This document shows, piece by piece, positions 12,001 through 18,329 of a stretch of 50,262 nt of DNA. The stretch comes from Bacteroidales bacterium (GTDB lineage Bacteria > Bacteroidota > Bacteroidia > Bacteroidales > WCHB1-69), in the NCBI GenBank assembly GCA_017395245.1, contig JAFPVR010000121.1, forward strand, positions 1-50,262, written 5' to 3'. The notes below the pieces were generated by a model, which had not been told where the DNA came from, did not search any database, and saw nothing but the letters and a program-made list of their open reading frames with translations. The stretch's first letter is position 1, and the number at the start of each line of letters is the position of its first letter. The position numbers and the translations under genes are program-made.

Positions 12001-13362
12001 TGGACCGATGTCCATGTCTATAGCAACAATGGTACAGATGCTTGCCTCGGTGAGATGGTTTACCTGATGGCTAACATCGAGGGTGGTGCTGTGGATTACA
12101 GCGCGATCACCGGTGGTCACATCCAGTGGGTTGTCACTGACGAGAACGGTAACACGATTGACGTGAACGGCGGTCTCGGCGGTAACTCCTACGACATCCC
12201 GACTGCTGCTGGTACGTACATCTACACTCCGACCTTTGTTGGTAACATCGGTAGTGGCTGTCAGCTTGCTAACACGAACTATGTCCAGGTTGCCGTGACG
12301 GTTCACGAGCTCCCGACGGCTGAGTTCACCAGCGGCGACGGTACTGCTCTCTGCGCCAACGATCCGAGCGCTTCTGCAGCGTTGGTCATCTCCTTCACCG
12401 GTGTTGCTCCGTTCACCTACGAGGTTGTTGACAATAACAATAACGTTATTGCCCACGCTACCACGTATGCTAACACCGCCACCATCTATGTGGCTCCGGA
12501 GCACCAGACCACCTACAGAATCAACCTGATTAGCGATAATTACTGCGAGAATCCTGCTATCGGCGATGCTATCACCGCTACCGTCTATGTCAACAACATC
12601 GAATTCACTGATAATGTCTTCGACGCTGCTTGTGACGCTAACGAAGTTACCATCACCTTCAACATGATCTCCGGTAATCCGACTGCAGCCTTCACCGTGG
12701 TTTACGAGAATGGTATGCAGGCCAGCGGTAATATTGTGAATAATACCGCTACCTTCACCACTCCGACCACTGCTGGTTCCTACAATGCTGTCATTACGAT
12801 TGACGGTTGCTCCTATGACATCGTCGTCAGAGTCCCGATGACTGGTTACAGCTACAGCGGTACTCTCCCGCTCATGGATCAACGTTGGAATGATGTTGTT
12901 GTCGTGAACTGCAATCCTGAGACCAACGGTGGCCACAACTTCGTCGGCTTCCAGTGGTATCACAACGGTGTTGCTATCCCGGGTGCTACCTACAGCAACT
13001 ACCAAGACAAGGGTGGTTTGAACGGCTTCTACTCTGTTGAACTGACTGAACAAACTGCTGATGGTCGCATGATTACCTACATGGCTTGCGAGCAGTACTT
13101 CGACGGTACCTCCAACGTGAAGGTCTATCCTGTTCCTGCAAACGTTCGTCAGGAGATCACTATCGAACTTGATTTGACATCTGAACAACTCAACGGCGCT
13201 GTGCTCGATATCTACAGCGTGACCGGTGCTCACATCAGCCATTTGACTGACCTGCAGCCCATCACCAAGATCGAAGGCTTCACCGCTCAGGGTACTTACT
13301 TCGGACGTATCTTGACAGGTACAAATGAAATCAAGACTGTTAAATTCATTATCGTAAAATAG
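1..13362 (+). CDS. Giant Ig/PKD-like repeat surface protein with T9SS C-terminal sorting domain (5' partial)
   Basis: Reading frame 1 is open from the first base, so the gene starts left of the window; at least 4453 residues are present. The protein is a chain of roughly 80-100-residue beta-sandwich-like modules (about 45-50 by length). Each carries an early 'ICxGxxVTLTA' segment, a middle 'YxWYxNGxxIPG' segment and a later 'GC' before a 'VxVxPxP' linker. The paired cysteines suggest one disulfide per module, as in Ig-like folds. The last ~80 residues (from about 13118) start with VKVYPVPA and end TVKFIIVK, matching the type A sorting domain used by the type IX secretion system. Family knowledge then implies export across the outer membrane and surface attachment. 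Role as adhesin is inference. It is followed by a hairpin and an OmpA-family gene. Codon choice is strongly biased toward GCT, GGT and GTT, consistent with high expression. Confidence 0.9.
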   Translation, partial: NAICLGETVVLNANLNGFNNENIEYAWTGNGLGTIATGSQVNATPTATGDQKYVVTASAGNCEMKDSVIVTVHEIPSKPSLSLSTHNICVGEQVTLTADNPGAGSNYTYTWYKDGVVIPGENTREIILTLTEVGEHMFRVSRTNAYGCTSALTTPTNSTKVTVHEIPVVTLTGDHYYTTDITSAKIMASVTPAGNYTYEWSNGETRTKANHDTITVSAPGGYGVYTVTVTSANGCSVISDPFTVSSVVDLQAYITGAEAACQHDIVTLSAVVDYDLEGHTYRWLVNNQYITDAHGITGSTTQHLVFPVDSLYQYYGQVLANEFTVEIVRPGCDSVVKSPVHPFLITPVPYVYVAAPEKICKGDSTTLMAVVYQIGENAQYQYEWFSRHSGTITSLGTTNYVNTYDVPANKIEGYEYAVRVIYQDLACNSDTSDFVSIPFYTEPQPIKLHIDPSTICTTNQASVWITDPNTDPVDFGAVNYTWYVNGFEMTLAHGDTLVVDFDHNGDYTFWATAAYANYPCAMAYTDTLTENVVMHPTVAITGDPIICHGDSIQLFATINDTVGSMTYSYEWRLYNYSLDGTITPNTIITGSPDPNAPLYVNNGNTTFTVYAQPDDPWLTVYGVNAQDYPYIFTAVITTPEGCRVESAPYYVYVNDSIHVVATVDYDSVCAEGIITATAHLGNWNADNLTAQWQYSIDNGTTWNNIDYGTSGILQHIPGHVATTLPSVVLYRIHVVQTTSGCEAYSNALPVKVFQPVTIDHIVAINHDDNYPTDNVCEGAQLDVTAYIRKVDASGNYIVLKKADGVTDSTDANGNLVYETYIDSTLTYMWELNGMVLPDIHGPAFSAQAYIYDSDPVDYTYTAYIVFDIPGCEKIKVASNTIHVKRNPIVIIEGNHNFCYYGPGNNVTLTAWVDGDYDPDATYTWFKNGEQRPNTDGTNNHYVEHWEPNYDNPYEFTVEVTNGDGCTTISDIHYVNVYERPYVHISADADSICENGSVSMFANLENYNDPMLTYQWYRNEVNNLHIIPEATNPSQTFYPELGTTNYIVAVTHLMDYDMQYCMAFDTFTIKVNPIPVVTAQYKDLPVSTICDGREVKIAAGVLANTGIAGGEVYTWYRNGEVINGFNGDTLVDYPMSVDNEPAVYTYAVSVKQSASGCESLIYTLTPSITVNPNPALELTTDPIVCDTTGNNITLTANMVPTTVGSTLQYSWFEDNHLLTGVPTAITDVNTISFHKDYRDYPYSFSVKTVNTYGCISEASALVYVNAEPVVHITATEENICVGGEITLTATLNDWNADMLTYQWYDGTTLIPGATELSYTVTPAAGTHKYNIQIDQLTSLCHAASDTVTVNVAADPTITITFAAAQYTVCDGYQVDLTTTVTGGVAGGEVYTWYRNGQVIEGATSATYSEVVSALNGEPTTYDYAVSVRQAAAGCESNVYDQLATITVNPNPVVVLTTDPIVCDTTGNNITLTANLDPANVGSNVTYKWMEDNHLLSGFTTPTTSNTISFHKDYRDYPYNFAVEVVNAYACSASSEAQVYVNANPIVNTTVTEDSICVGGEITMTASLNDWNADMLTFQWYDNNVLIPGATSLSYTVAPAEGNHSYTVKVFQLTSECEATSTPLNVVVKPDPIVTLVSISDTNVCNGAQITVAATIDAHGMNTTGAIYTWYRNGILIPGATAATIQDNPGTIDNNIQHYTYTAVVTLPQAGCTSLPQTSAAVNVYPNPVVVISGDAHVCETDSVFLIANVDTTAFAVGNLHFTWYESGTIHDNMAYNLGDNRFFAEYFYPRDEPYVFTVNVERDDISAACAAMSAEYYVYVYPQPLVTVTATETLVCTDGEVTLTANLADYNADNLIYQWYEIRQQEVITANNYENDVYSYDTAIVDYRYFIPGATMPTYTTNPHVTTTYGVVVYQTNSTCWNDDEVTITVNEIPEVTAIYVSNDTVCDGTQVTVSATIDTKGTPADNAVYTWYRNGDLIEGVTGASFSENVFTTDDHITVNSYTAVVTLPISGCVSLESAPNTVTILPAPTTVSISGNNIICENDSTVLTLYSNVPGNITWSTGSHDNTIKVPAGTYTVTVETLGCQMTSEPFTVEAFGTDLLVSASATSICRGEHTTLYVNQDGWQGNVTYAWDAQAGNSTATTVDVQPDSTTTYHVTATVSSTNGSCTAQGEVTIIVNQLPAAFAVTASADTICEGQQVTFTAPVDPQVTGYIWYQNGVEIPGENQNTITVNFNEYGNYTFAAKAISVEGCISAQASAPVTVTVTPAPTTVTITGVNILCENSTTTLTAHSDVEGTWTWSNGSHESTITVPAGTYNVTMTTAQGCSMTSENFTVEAFGTDLIVSASATAICEGEHTTLYVDQEGWQGNVTYAWDAQAGNSTAATVDVQPATTTTYHVTATVSSTNGTCQAEGEVTIVVTPRPAQVVVTASVDTICQGQQITFNASGNAYSYIWYQNGVEMAGENQASITVNFNEAGNYTFAAKAVNDQNCESAVASLPVTVTVNPAPTTVTITGVNILCENSTTTLTAHSDVEGTWTWSNGSHESTITVPAGTYNVTMTTAEGCSMTSELFTVEAFGTDLIVSASETSICRGEHTTLYVDQEGWQGNVTYQWDAQAGNDTASTVDVQPTQTTTYHVTATVHSTNGTCSAEGFVTIIVNQLPVITGVTATDTVICQGQQVTFTATGDANTVAYIWYNNGVEIPGENQSALTVNFNEAGVYNYAVKAISNENCLAAVAYNAPVVTVNPAPTTVTITGVNVLCENSTTTLTAHSDVAGTFTWNDGTTGATKVVPAGVYNVTLTTAEGCSMTSDNFTVEAFGTDLIVSASATSICRGEHTTLSVDQNGWQGNVTYQWDAQAGNDTATTVDVQPTATTTYHVTATVNSTNGTCQAEGFVTIIVNQLPVVSAVTATDTVVCEGTQVTFTATGDANTTGYIWYNNGVEIPGENQANLTVNFNEQGVYNYAVKAISNEGCVSAIAFNAPAVTVNAAPASVTISGELNICDGGYTTLYANVVPNEPATYVWYKDNVAANNTTDHLTVTEAGSYKVVASFNGCSTESDPVNVMVGETPQVELTATESTICVGGTTVITAEATGPNNIEMNYNWENGFQGSTYTFTPAAAGTYTFMVTVSQATNGCTAADTIDITVNAVPATPVVTVDHAVVCDGGQVTLTVTNAIANATYTWTKNNTVIGTGAVLLDSPATVDGDETGYVYTVVAELPMSGCISETSANTVVTVIPTPVVELSVDGNTTLCAGGSTTIYANVTPANPNYTYQWYKDNVLIDGATEATYTAADAARETAYNYKVVVSANAGCDVTSAPLAITFVADPQVEAIISNNISCVGGTATLTAVVDGGIANVNGLNGYHFAWHRNYAISTDPNAPHSTEALIGDAPTYTTSANDAAGNYSYWVTVTSNYGCESTSLPVNYSVVADPVVTISVANGYPTTVCDGGASMLTANVSGGYGEATYQWYKNNNLLVGETNQTLSLLNMAYNVNDTYMVEVTQTGVGCSNVATAAINTLVTVHPTYTVDITGFGNVCEGGTLTLNATVNGGQIIAGDVLSYQWYRIVNGDDAVAIAGANAASYSTSDLLLGNSYDYYVVVTSSISGCSVVSNSVPANVVTAPTVAIQGANTVCEGGNLTLNAFVNGGVDGAAYIYTWNWTGAANGSDTTAVPTYVPTLAANDLATPYYFTVTISRNDNTGCTATSEAHEVNVLAIPTVSVTADNSYICQNGEVTFTAHVSPVGAYNYVWTINGQQQADNAATITTTMATTGTINATVVVSAANASGSCSATATIATAVQVVATPTVTLAANNTTMCVGGVTTLTATVNANANIPGNFNYEWIVDGAPIAGVTNILNQTLNTAGVHTYQVRVSQNNNLGCASSWSNMATVQVAEQPVVTLNSEDGLAICEGGSITLTGVVTNYNNTVNGVTNSAIYGNMVFDWTSNGVNIHHNTSNNAMNQVTETLNTIGNYTYQVTVDAAGYNCLPQISNEYTVNVVSDPTWTDVHVYSNNGTDACLGEMVYLMANIEGGAVDYSAITGGHIQWVVTDENGNTIDVNGGLGGNSYDIPTAAGTYIYTPTFVGNIGSGCQLANTNYVQVAVTVHELPTAEFTSGDGTALCANDPSASAALVISFTGVAPFTYEVVDNNNNVIAHATTYANTATIYVAPEHQTTYRINLISDNYCENPAIGDAITATVYVNNIEFTDNVFDAACDANEVTITFNMISGNPTAAFTVVYENGMQASGNIVNNTATFTTPTTAGSYNAVITIDGCSYDIVVRVPMTGYSYSGTLPLMDQRWNDVVVVNCNPETNGGHNFVGFQWYHNGVAIPGATYSNYQDKGGLNGFYSVELTEQTADGRMITYMACEQYFDGTSNVKVYPVPANVRQEITIELDLTSEQLNGAVLDIYSVTGAHISHLTDLQPITKIEGFTAQGTYFGRILTGTNEIKTVKFIIVK
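6088..8970 (+). repeat. Four ~720-bp in-frame super-repeats inside the giant adhesin
   Basis: Units start at 6088, 6808, 7525 and 8248 and are 720, 717, 723 and 723 bp long, about 240 residues each. Each starts with a 'TTVTITGVNILCENSTTT'-like segment, then a 'VEAFGTDLIVSAS' segment, then an 'ICxGQQVTFTA...IWYxNGVEIPGENQ' segment, so the unit is three domains. Long stretches are nearly identical at DNA level, for example around 6810-7010 against 7527-7727. A second, more diverged three-domain unit of about 828 bp runs upstream (compare 3541 with 4369). Lengths differ only by multiples of three, so the frame is kept. Confidence 0.85.
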
Positions 13363-13373
13363 TATGTTGAAAT

Positions 13374-13407
13374 CCGAGCTTAGCGGCTTCGGCCGCTAAG
13401 CCCTCGG
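13374..13407 (+). terminator. Hairpin after the giant adhesin gene
   Basis: A perfect 10-bp stem GCTTAGCGGC / GCCGCTAAGC with a TTCG tetraloop lies 12 bases after the stop codon and can be extended by CCGA/TCGG past a two-base bulge. Only a short T run follows, so it may be a weak terminator or an mRNA 3'-end stabiliser between this gene and the OmpA-family gene. Confidence 0.6.
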
Positions 13408-13445
13408 TTTCAAAATTATCACCGAATAAAAAAAGTATATATATT

Positions 13446-14960
13446 ATGAAAAAGAATTTATTGTTAGTCAGTCTTATTTTCGCTATGTGTACCGCTTTTG
13501 GTCAAGAGGTACAGACCGAAAATAATTCCGGTACGCCGGAAAACTACGAGACTTCCTTCTTCTGCCCTCATCACATTAATGTGCATGTGGGTGAGGCGTG
13601 GACGAACAATATCTACAGACGTGCCGGTATTACCCAATACTATTCTCATAGCACTATGCTGGATATTGATTACGCTTACTTCTTCAACGAGCATTGGGGC
13701 TTGAGCTTGGGTGCCGGCCTGAATCGCATCGGTGCGAAGGCTTCTATCTCTAAGAGCGGTGTCATCCGTGATTATGATGAGATCCACGATGGTTCATTTG
13801 ACGATGTCGAAAACTACAACCCCAACTATGACCTCTATTACGATGCTAATGGCTTGCGCGAGAAAGAGGTTGTGTGGGCTGTTGAGATTCCCTTGAAAGC
13901 GCATTTTGACTGGCGTTTTGATGGCCGCAACGGTATCTATGCCACTCTCGGTGTCCAGGCTTACATCCCGTTGAAAGGTTTCAACAAGTACACGGGTGAA
14001 GGTTCTATCACGACTTCCGGTTATGAGGCCATGTACAATCAATGGTATATGCGTCACGATGAGAACGGCGAGATCAAGATGGACAACCACTTTGCTGAAG
14101 GTTCTTACACGGGTAACGGTCGTAATGCCAAGATGCGCTGCTCTGCGGACCTCGTGACCGATTTCGGTGGGGTGTTCGCTCTCGGCAGAAAAGTTGACTT
14201 CTTCCTCGGTATGTACTGCAAGTACGGTTTCCTTGACATTCTCCCGAAGGAGAAACACACACTCATCGGCTCCAATGATCAAGGCCAGATGGAGTTCAAG
14301 GGTACTCTTGGTTCCAACATGTTGGATGAACTCTATGCCAACAACCAGATCAAGAAAAATCAGACCAAGTGGAATCTTCTCCAGGTTGGTGTCAAGGCCG
14401 GTTTCCATTTCAAGACCTGCATGACGGAACAAGAAAAGTCCAAGAAGCAGATTGAGAAGGAGATTCTTGAAGAGCTCAAGAAGAAATCCAATGAGCCTAT
14501 TATCATCAAACAAGATCCGCAATATATCTATATTGTGCCTGTTTGCGATCAGCTCAACAACGATGATGATTATCTTACTGAACAAGATAAGAAAGATATC
14601 CAAGATATTAGCGATGCTTTGTCCAAGACGAAGATTTTGTTCGACCTTGACAAGGACATCCCGAAGATCAACGATTACAACGACAACATCGACAGAACTG
14701 TTGCTATTCTGAAGAAGAACAACACCCTCAAGTTGATTGTCGAAGGTTATACCTGCGATTTGGGTTCAGAGGAACACAATCGCGACCTCGCTCAGAGAAG
14801 AGCCAACAAGGTGCGTGAGATGTTCATCCAGAAGGGTGTGAGCCCCGACCAAATCGAAACCGCTTCTTACACGGTGAACGATCCGCAGAACCGTCAGAAC
14901 ATCACGGATCCGAGCCGCGAGGAGCATCGCGCTGCTATCTTTAGAATCGTCAAAAGATAA
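13446..14960 (+). CDS. OmpA-family outer-membrane protein with N-terminal beta-barrel-like region
   Basis: 504 residues. Residues 1-20 form a Sec signal peptide (MKKNLLLVSLIF... ending AFGQ). The middle, to about residue 330, alternates aromatic and glycine-rich strands like an outer-membrane barrel. A Lys/Glu-rich linker follows. The last ~110 residues are an OmpA-like peptidoglycan-binding domain, with ILFDLDKDIPKIN, the loop GYTCDLGSEEHNRDLAQRRA and the end AAIFRIVKR. Asn and Arg at the NxxLxxxRA positions, which bind diaminopimelate in this family, are present. Expected location is the outer membrane, tethered to peptidoglycan. It sits 83 bp after the giant T9SS cargo gene, so it may anchor or assist that protein. 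This is inference from position, as it is not a clear PorP/SprF family member. Confidence 0.88.
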   Translation: MKKNLLLVSLIFAMCTAFGQEVQTENNSGTPENYETSFFCPHHINVHVGEAWTNNIYRRAGITQYYSHSTMLDIDYAYFFNEHWGLSLGAGLNRIGAKASISKSGVIRDYDEIHDGSFDDVENYNPNYDLYYDANGLREKEVVWAVEIPLKAHFDWRFDGRNGIYATLGVQAYIPLKGFNKYTGEGSITTSGYEAMYNQWYMRHDENGEIKMDNHFAEGSYTGNGRNAKMRCSADLVTDFGGVFALGRKVDFFLGMYCKYGFLDILPKEKHTLIGSNDQGQMEFKGTLGSNMLDELYANNQIKKNQTKWNLLQVGVKAGFHFKTCMTEQEKSKKQIEKEILEELKKKSNEPIIIKQDPQYIYIVPVCDQLNNDDDYLTEQDKKDIQDISDALSKTKILFDLDKDIPKINDYNDNIDRTVAILKKNNTLKLIVEGYTCDLGSEEHNRDLAQRRANKVREMFIQKGVSPDQIETASYTVNDPQNRQNITDPSREEHRAAIFRIVKR

Positions 14961-14980
14961 TTATTACTATTCTCGTTAGA

Positions 14981-15013
14981 AAAGAGGTTGTCCGAAAGGA
15001 TAACCTCTTTTTT
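14981..15013 (+). terminator. Rho-independent terminator after the OmpA-family gene
   Basis: AAAGAGGTT and AACCTCTTT form the stem around a GTCCGAAAGGAT loop region (inner TCC/GGA also pair). A run of six or more T follows. It lies 20 bp after the stop codon and separates the surface-protein genes from the secE operon. Confidence 0.85.
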
Positions 15014-15304
15014 ATTTATGTATAAATCGCTGATTATAAGAATGTTGTATTGCCCATTACAAAAAACGTGCCATAGGAAAGATTTTTTTTTCAACAATGC
15101 GTGTTTGATTAAAAAAAATCCTATATTTGCCAGCTTGTTTAAAAATCGTTATTTGGATGGGTAAGGATTGTGATTTTGATTTTTAACGAGTTGATTATAA
15201 GAAGATTATGAGGGGTTGGTGAGTGATGACTATTTCTTAAATAGGTTGTCGTTTGTGCAAGAAATGCGGAAAAATATTCGAAATTAAGATAAAAATATAA
15301 AGAG
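15014..15304 (+). promoter_or_regulatory. Promoter and ~170-nt leader of the secE-rpoC operon
   Basis: This is the noncoding stretch before secE. It holds a perfect Bacteroidota -7 element TATATTTG at 15122-15129. A TTTG at 15104-15107 could be the -33 element, but the gap of 14 is shorter than usual (about 19-23), so the -33 assignment is weak. A start near 15135 gives a leader of about 170 nt. A 12-bp direct repeat, TGATTATAAGAA, occurs at 15031-15042 and 15192-15203. I see no tRNA here. In the Bacteroides genomes I recall, a tRNA-Trp and tuf lie just upstream of secE. Confidence 0.55.
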
Positions 15305-15493
15305 ATGAAGATAGTGAATTATTTTAAAGAAGTGTATGACGAGCTGGTTCATAAAACGACCTGGCCGACCATGCAGGAGCTTGGAAATAGCGTTGTTGTG
15401 GTATCCATTGCTTCCCTTATTATCGCGTTTATCGTGTTTTTGATGGATGCCCTCTTCAACATGGGAATGAGTCTTATGTTCCCGACTGTCTAA
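15305..15493 (+). CDS. secE: Preprotein translocase subunit SecE
   Basis: 62 residues, the usual size for the short single-span SecE of Bacteroidota. The N-terminal amphipathic part contains the family signature VYDELVHKTTWPTMQEL, and one hydrophobic span follows (about residues 30-55). SecE is an inner-membrane clamp that stabilises SecY in the Sec channel. It is first in the operon with nusG 39 bp downstream, the near-universal secE-nusG-rplK order, which confirms the call. The start is the ATG after AAAGAG. Confidence 0.96.
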   Translation: MKIVNYFKEVYDELVHKTTWPTMQELGNSVVVVSIASLIIAFIVFLMDALFNMGMSLMFPTV

Positions 15494-15532
15494 GTTTCTT
15501 TATTCCGACATTGTATCTAAAGATCCTTTGAC

Positions 15533-16087
15533 ATGGCTGAGTTAGAGCGCAAGTGGTACGTGATTAAATCCATCACGGGTACTGAGAAGAAAGTGAAACA
15601 GAACATTGAAAGTGAAGTGTCGCTTTCCAATCTCAAGGATTCCGTATTTGAGGTTTTGATCCCCACGGAGAAAGTTTTCCACAGTACGAAGACCGGAAAG
15701 AAAGTGGTCAAGGAGCGCAACTACTTCCCGAGTTACATCTTCATTGAAGCGATTATGACGCAGGAGGTGTGTGCGAAGCTGCTTGAGATTCCTGGCGTGC
15801 TGGGGTTCGTGGGTTGCAAACGCAAGAGCGACCCGCCCGTGGCGTTGCGTAAAGACGAGGTTTCCCGCCTTCTCGGTAAGGTTGACGAACTCTCCACGCA
15901 GGACGAGTTCCTTCTCCAGCCTTACATTGTGGGCGAGGAGGTTAAGGTGATCGATGGACCTTTCAACACTTTCAACGGTATTATCGAAGAGATTGATACC
16001 GAAAAGAAGAAGCTGAAGATTACGGTGAAAATCTTCGGCCGTAAGACCCCGCTTGAGCTCGGTTTTATGCAGGTTGAAAAAATATAG
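15533..16087 (+). CDS. nusG: Transcription termination/antitermination factor NusG
   Basis: 184 residues. The NGN domain (about 5-110) begins with RKWYVIKSITGTEKKVKQNI and contains the FPSYIFIE segment. The KOW domain (about 130-184) has the GEEVKVIDGPFNTFNGIIEE signature. NusG binds the RNA polymerase clamp, suppresses pausing, and couples transcription to Rho or to ribosomes. It lies between secE and rplK as in most bacteria. No insertion or truncation is seen. Confidence 0.97.
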   Translation: MAELERKWYVIKSITGTEKKVKQNIESEVSLSNLKDSVFEVLIPTEKVFHSTKTGKKVVKERNYFPSYIFIEAIMTQEVCAKLLEIPGVLGFVGCKRKSDPPVALRKDEVSRLLGKVDELSTQDEFLLQPYIVGEEVKVIDGPFNTFNGIIEEIDTEKKKLKITVKIFGRKTPLELGFMQVEKI

Positions 16088-16126
16088 TGCCGGAAAATAG
16101 TTACAAACAAATTAAATTAACAAACA

Positions 16127-16576
16127 ATGGCAAAAGAAGTAGCTGGCTTAATTAAGTTACAGATTAAGGGAGGTGCCGCCAATCCGTCACCGCCGGTAGG
16201 CCCCGCTTTGGGTTCTAAGGGCGTGAACATCATGGAATTCTGTAAACAGTTCAATTCCCGTACGCAGGACTTGGCTGGTAAGGTGATTCCGGTGATTATC
16301 ACGGTTTACAAGGACAAATCTTTTGATTTTGTTACCAAAACGCCGCCTGTAGCCGTTCAGGTTATGGAGGCCGCCAAACTTCAGAAGGGATCCGGTGAGC
16401 CCAACCGTACCAAGGTTGGCACAATCACTTGGGACCAGGTGCGCAGCATTGCCGAGATCAAGCTGAAAGACTTGAACTGTTTTACGATCGAGTCCGCCAT
16501 GTCTATGGTCGCCGGTACTGCCCGCAGCATGGGTGTCAACGTGAAGGGAGGCCAGAATCCTTTCGAGCAAAATTAA
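16127..16576 (+). CDS. rplK: 50S ribosomal protein L11
   Basis: 149 residues, slightly longer than the usual 141-147 because of a short C-terminal tail ending GGQNPFEQN. The N-terminal domain has the proline-rich [20 protein letters not shown] motif bound by thiopeptides. The C-terminal rRNA-binding domain carries the [16 protein letters not shown] ending. L11 binds 23S rRNA in the GTPase-associated centre and is needed for RelA-dependent stringent signalling. The next gene, rplA, is 22 bp away. Confidence 0.97.
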   Translation: MAKEVAGLIKLQIKGGAANPSPPVGPALGSKGVNIMEFCKQFNSRTQDLAGKVIPVIITVYKDKSFDFVTKTPPVAVQVMEAAKLQKGSGEPNRTKVGTITWDQVRSIAEIKLKDLNCFTIESAMSMVAGTARSMGVNVKGGQNPFEQN

Positions 16577-16598
16577 TTAACAAGTAAAATTCAAACAA

Positions 16599-17294
16599 AT
16601 GGCTAAGATATCAAAAAAACGCAAAGAGGCTTTTGCTAAATTTGATAAGAGCAAACAATACGCTCTGCCCGAGGCTATCCAGGTGGTGAAGAACCTTACC
16701 TACACCAAGTTTGATGCGTCTTTCGACATCGATGTCCGTCTGGGCGTCGATCCCCGTAAGGCCAACCAGATGGTGCGTGGTATCGTTACCCTGCCTCACG
16801 GCACCGGTAAGGTGGTTCGCGTATTGGTGCTCTGCACTCCCGACAAGGAGGAAGAGGCAAAGGCTGCTGGCGCTGATTTCGTGGGCTTGGAAGAGTACGT
16901 CGATAAGATCAAGGGCGGCTGGACGGATGTTGATGTCATCATCACTATGCCGAGCGTGATGCCTAAGATCGGTGCTCTGGGCCGTATCCTCGGTCCCCGT
17001 GGCTTGATGCCCAACCCGAAATCCGGCACCGTGACGATGGACATTGGTAAGGCCGTGTCTGAAGTGAAAGCCGGTAAGATCGACTTCAAGGTGGACAAGT
17101 ATGGTATTATCCACACGTCAATCGGTAAGAACCGTTTCTCTGTGGAGCAACTGACGGACAACGCCCGCGAGATGCTCTCCACGGTGATCAAACTCAAACC
17201 GACCAGCGCGAAGGGTACCTACATCAAGAGCATCTATCTCTCCACCACTATGAGTCCCGGCGTGCAGGTTGATCCCAAATCAGTCACATTCTAA
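16599..17294 (+). CDS. rplA: 50S ribosomal protein L1
   Basis: 231 residues, the normal length. The family segments [40 protein letters not shown] and [20 protein letters not shown] are all present. L1 forms the mobile L1 stalk that helps release deacylated tRNA. In other bacteria it represses its own rplK-rplA mRNA. I could not identify a convincing L1 mRNA target here. The gene sits between rplK and rplJ with short gaps. Confidence 0.97.
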   Translation: MAKISKKRKEAFAKFDKSKQYALPEAIQVVKNLTYTKFDASFDIDVRLGVDPRKANQMVRGIVTLPHGTGKVVRVLVLCTPDKEEEAKAAGADFVGLEEYVDKIKGGWTDVDVIITMPSVMPKIGALGRILGPRGLMPNPKSGTVTMDIGKAVSEVKAGKIDFKVDKYGIIHTSIGKNRFSVEQLTDNAREMLSTVIKLKPTSAKGTYIKSIYLSTTMSPGVQVDPKSVTF

Positions 17295-17308
17295 AAAGAT
17301 TAGTTAGT

Positions 17309-17827
17309 ATGAACAAAGAACAAAAAAGTCAGATTATTGAAGAGATTTCCCAGGACTTGGCTAACTATTCTCACGTGTATGTGACCGACATTTCGGGTTT
17401 CACAGTTAGCACAGTCAATCAGTTACGTAAGTTGTGCTTCAGCAAGGACGTGAAACTGAAGGTTGTGAAGAACACCCTTCTGAAACGCGCCATGGATGCA
17501 TCGGACAAGGACTATTCAGAACTCTACGAGACGCTGAACGGCCCGACTGCGATCATGCTGTGCAACACAGGTAACGTGCCCGCGAAGTTGATCAAGGACT
17601 TCAGGGCGAAAAACGCGAAGCCCCTCATCAAGGCCGCCTTCATTGAAGAGGCCGTCTACATCGGCGACGATCAGCTTGAGGCGCTCTGCAACATCAAGTC
17701 CCGCGAGGAATTGATCGGCGACATCGTGGCATTGCTGCAATCTCCCGCCAAGCAGGTTATTTCTGCTTTGCAGTCGGGTGGCGGCAAACTGGCCGGTATC
17801 GTCAAAACACTTTCGGAAAGAGAGTAA
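17309..17827 (+). CDS. rplJ: 50S ribosomal protein L10
   Basis: 172 residues. It has the N-terminal rRNA-binding region with VTDISGFTVSTVNQLRKLCF and KLKVVKNTLLKRAMD, and a C-terminal helix near residues 145-172 that docks L7/L12 dimers. L10 forms the base of the stalk that recruits translational GTPases. It starts 14 bp after rplA; rplL follows after an AT-rich 52-bp gap. No L10 leader structure is evident in the 14-bp gap. Confidence 0.96.
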   Translation: MNKEQKSQIIEEISQDLANYSHVYVTDISGFTVSTVNQLRKLCFSKDVKLKVVKNTLLKRAMDASDKDYSELYETLNGPTAIMLCNTGNVPAKLIKDFRAKNAKPLIKAAFIEEAVYIGDDQLEALCNIKSREELIGDIVALLQSPAKQVISALQSGGGKLAGIVKTLSERE

Positions 17828-17879
17828 AAACAACAAACAAACAAATCAAACAAGTAAAAACAATTAAAAAAATAAAATT

Positions 17880-18257
17880 ATGGCAGATTTGAAAGCATTT
17901 GCAGAACAATTAGTGAACTTGACCGTTAAGGAAGTTAACGAGTTAGCTCAGATTTTGAAAGACGAATACGGTATCGAGCCCGCCGCCGCCGCAGTCGCCG
18001 TGGCCGCTGGTCCCGCCGCTGGTGGCGCTGCCGCCGCTGAAGAGAAGACCGAGTTCGACGTGATCCTGAAAGCCGCCGGTGGCCAGAAGCTGCAGGTTGT
18101 GAAGTTGGTGAAGGAACTCACCAGCCTGGGCCTGAAGGAAGCCAAGGAGCTCGTTGACGGTGCCCCCAAGGCCGTCAAGGAAGGCATCTCCAAAGAGGAG
18201 GCCGAGTCCCTCAAGAAATCTCTCGAGGAGGCCGGTGCCGAGGTTGAGATTAAATAG
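17880..18257 (+). CDS. rplL: 50S ribosomal protein L7/L12
   Basis: 125 residues. The helical N-terminal dimerisation domain (1-35, [11 protein letters not shown]) is followed by an Ala/Gly-rich hinge (about 38-57). The C-terminal domain carries [14 protein letters not shown] and the factor-binding [20 protein letters not shown] segment. L7/L12 is the multicopy stalk protein that stimulates EF-Tu and EF-G GTPase activity. An attenuator-like hairpin follows before rpoB, which would let the ribosomal genes be expressed above the polymerase genes. Confidence 0.97.
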   Translation: MADLKAFAEQLVNLTVKEVNELAQILKDEYGIEPAAAAVAVAAGPAAGGAAAAEEKTEFDVILKAAGGQKLQVVKLVKELTSLGLKEAKELVDGAPKAVKEGISKEEAESLKKSLEEAGAEVEIK

Positions 18258-18279
18258 TTTCATCCAAACCCCCAAGTAA

Positions 18280-18329
18280 AAGAACAACGCTTCCACCACG
18301 TGTGGAAGCCTTGTTCTTATTGCTTTTTT
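18280..18329 (+). terminator. Attenuator/partial terminator between rplL and rpoB
   Basis: AAGAACAA-C-GCTTCCAC pairs with GTGGAAGC-C-TTGTTCTT around a CACGT loop (18280-18318), a 16-bp stem with one C/C mismatch. A six-T run follows at 18324-18329, offset by five bases. It lies inside an operon, so some read-through is required, as at the rplL-rpoB attenuator of enterobacteria. The 72-bp tract after it holds no clear -7 element. Confidence 0.75.

Noticed and set aside
15014-15304. tRNA gene upstream of secE
   Set aside because: I looked for a cloverleaf with GGTTCGAATCC-like T arm, because tRNA-Trp is expected here in Bacteroides, but no such motif is present.
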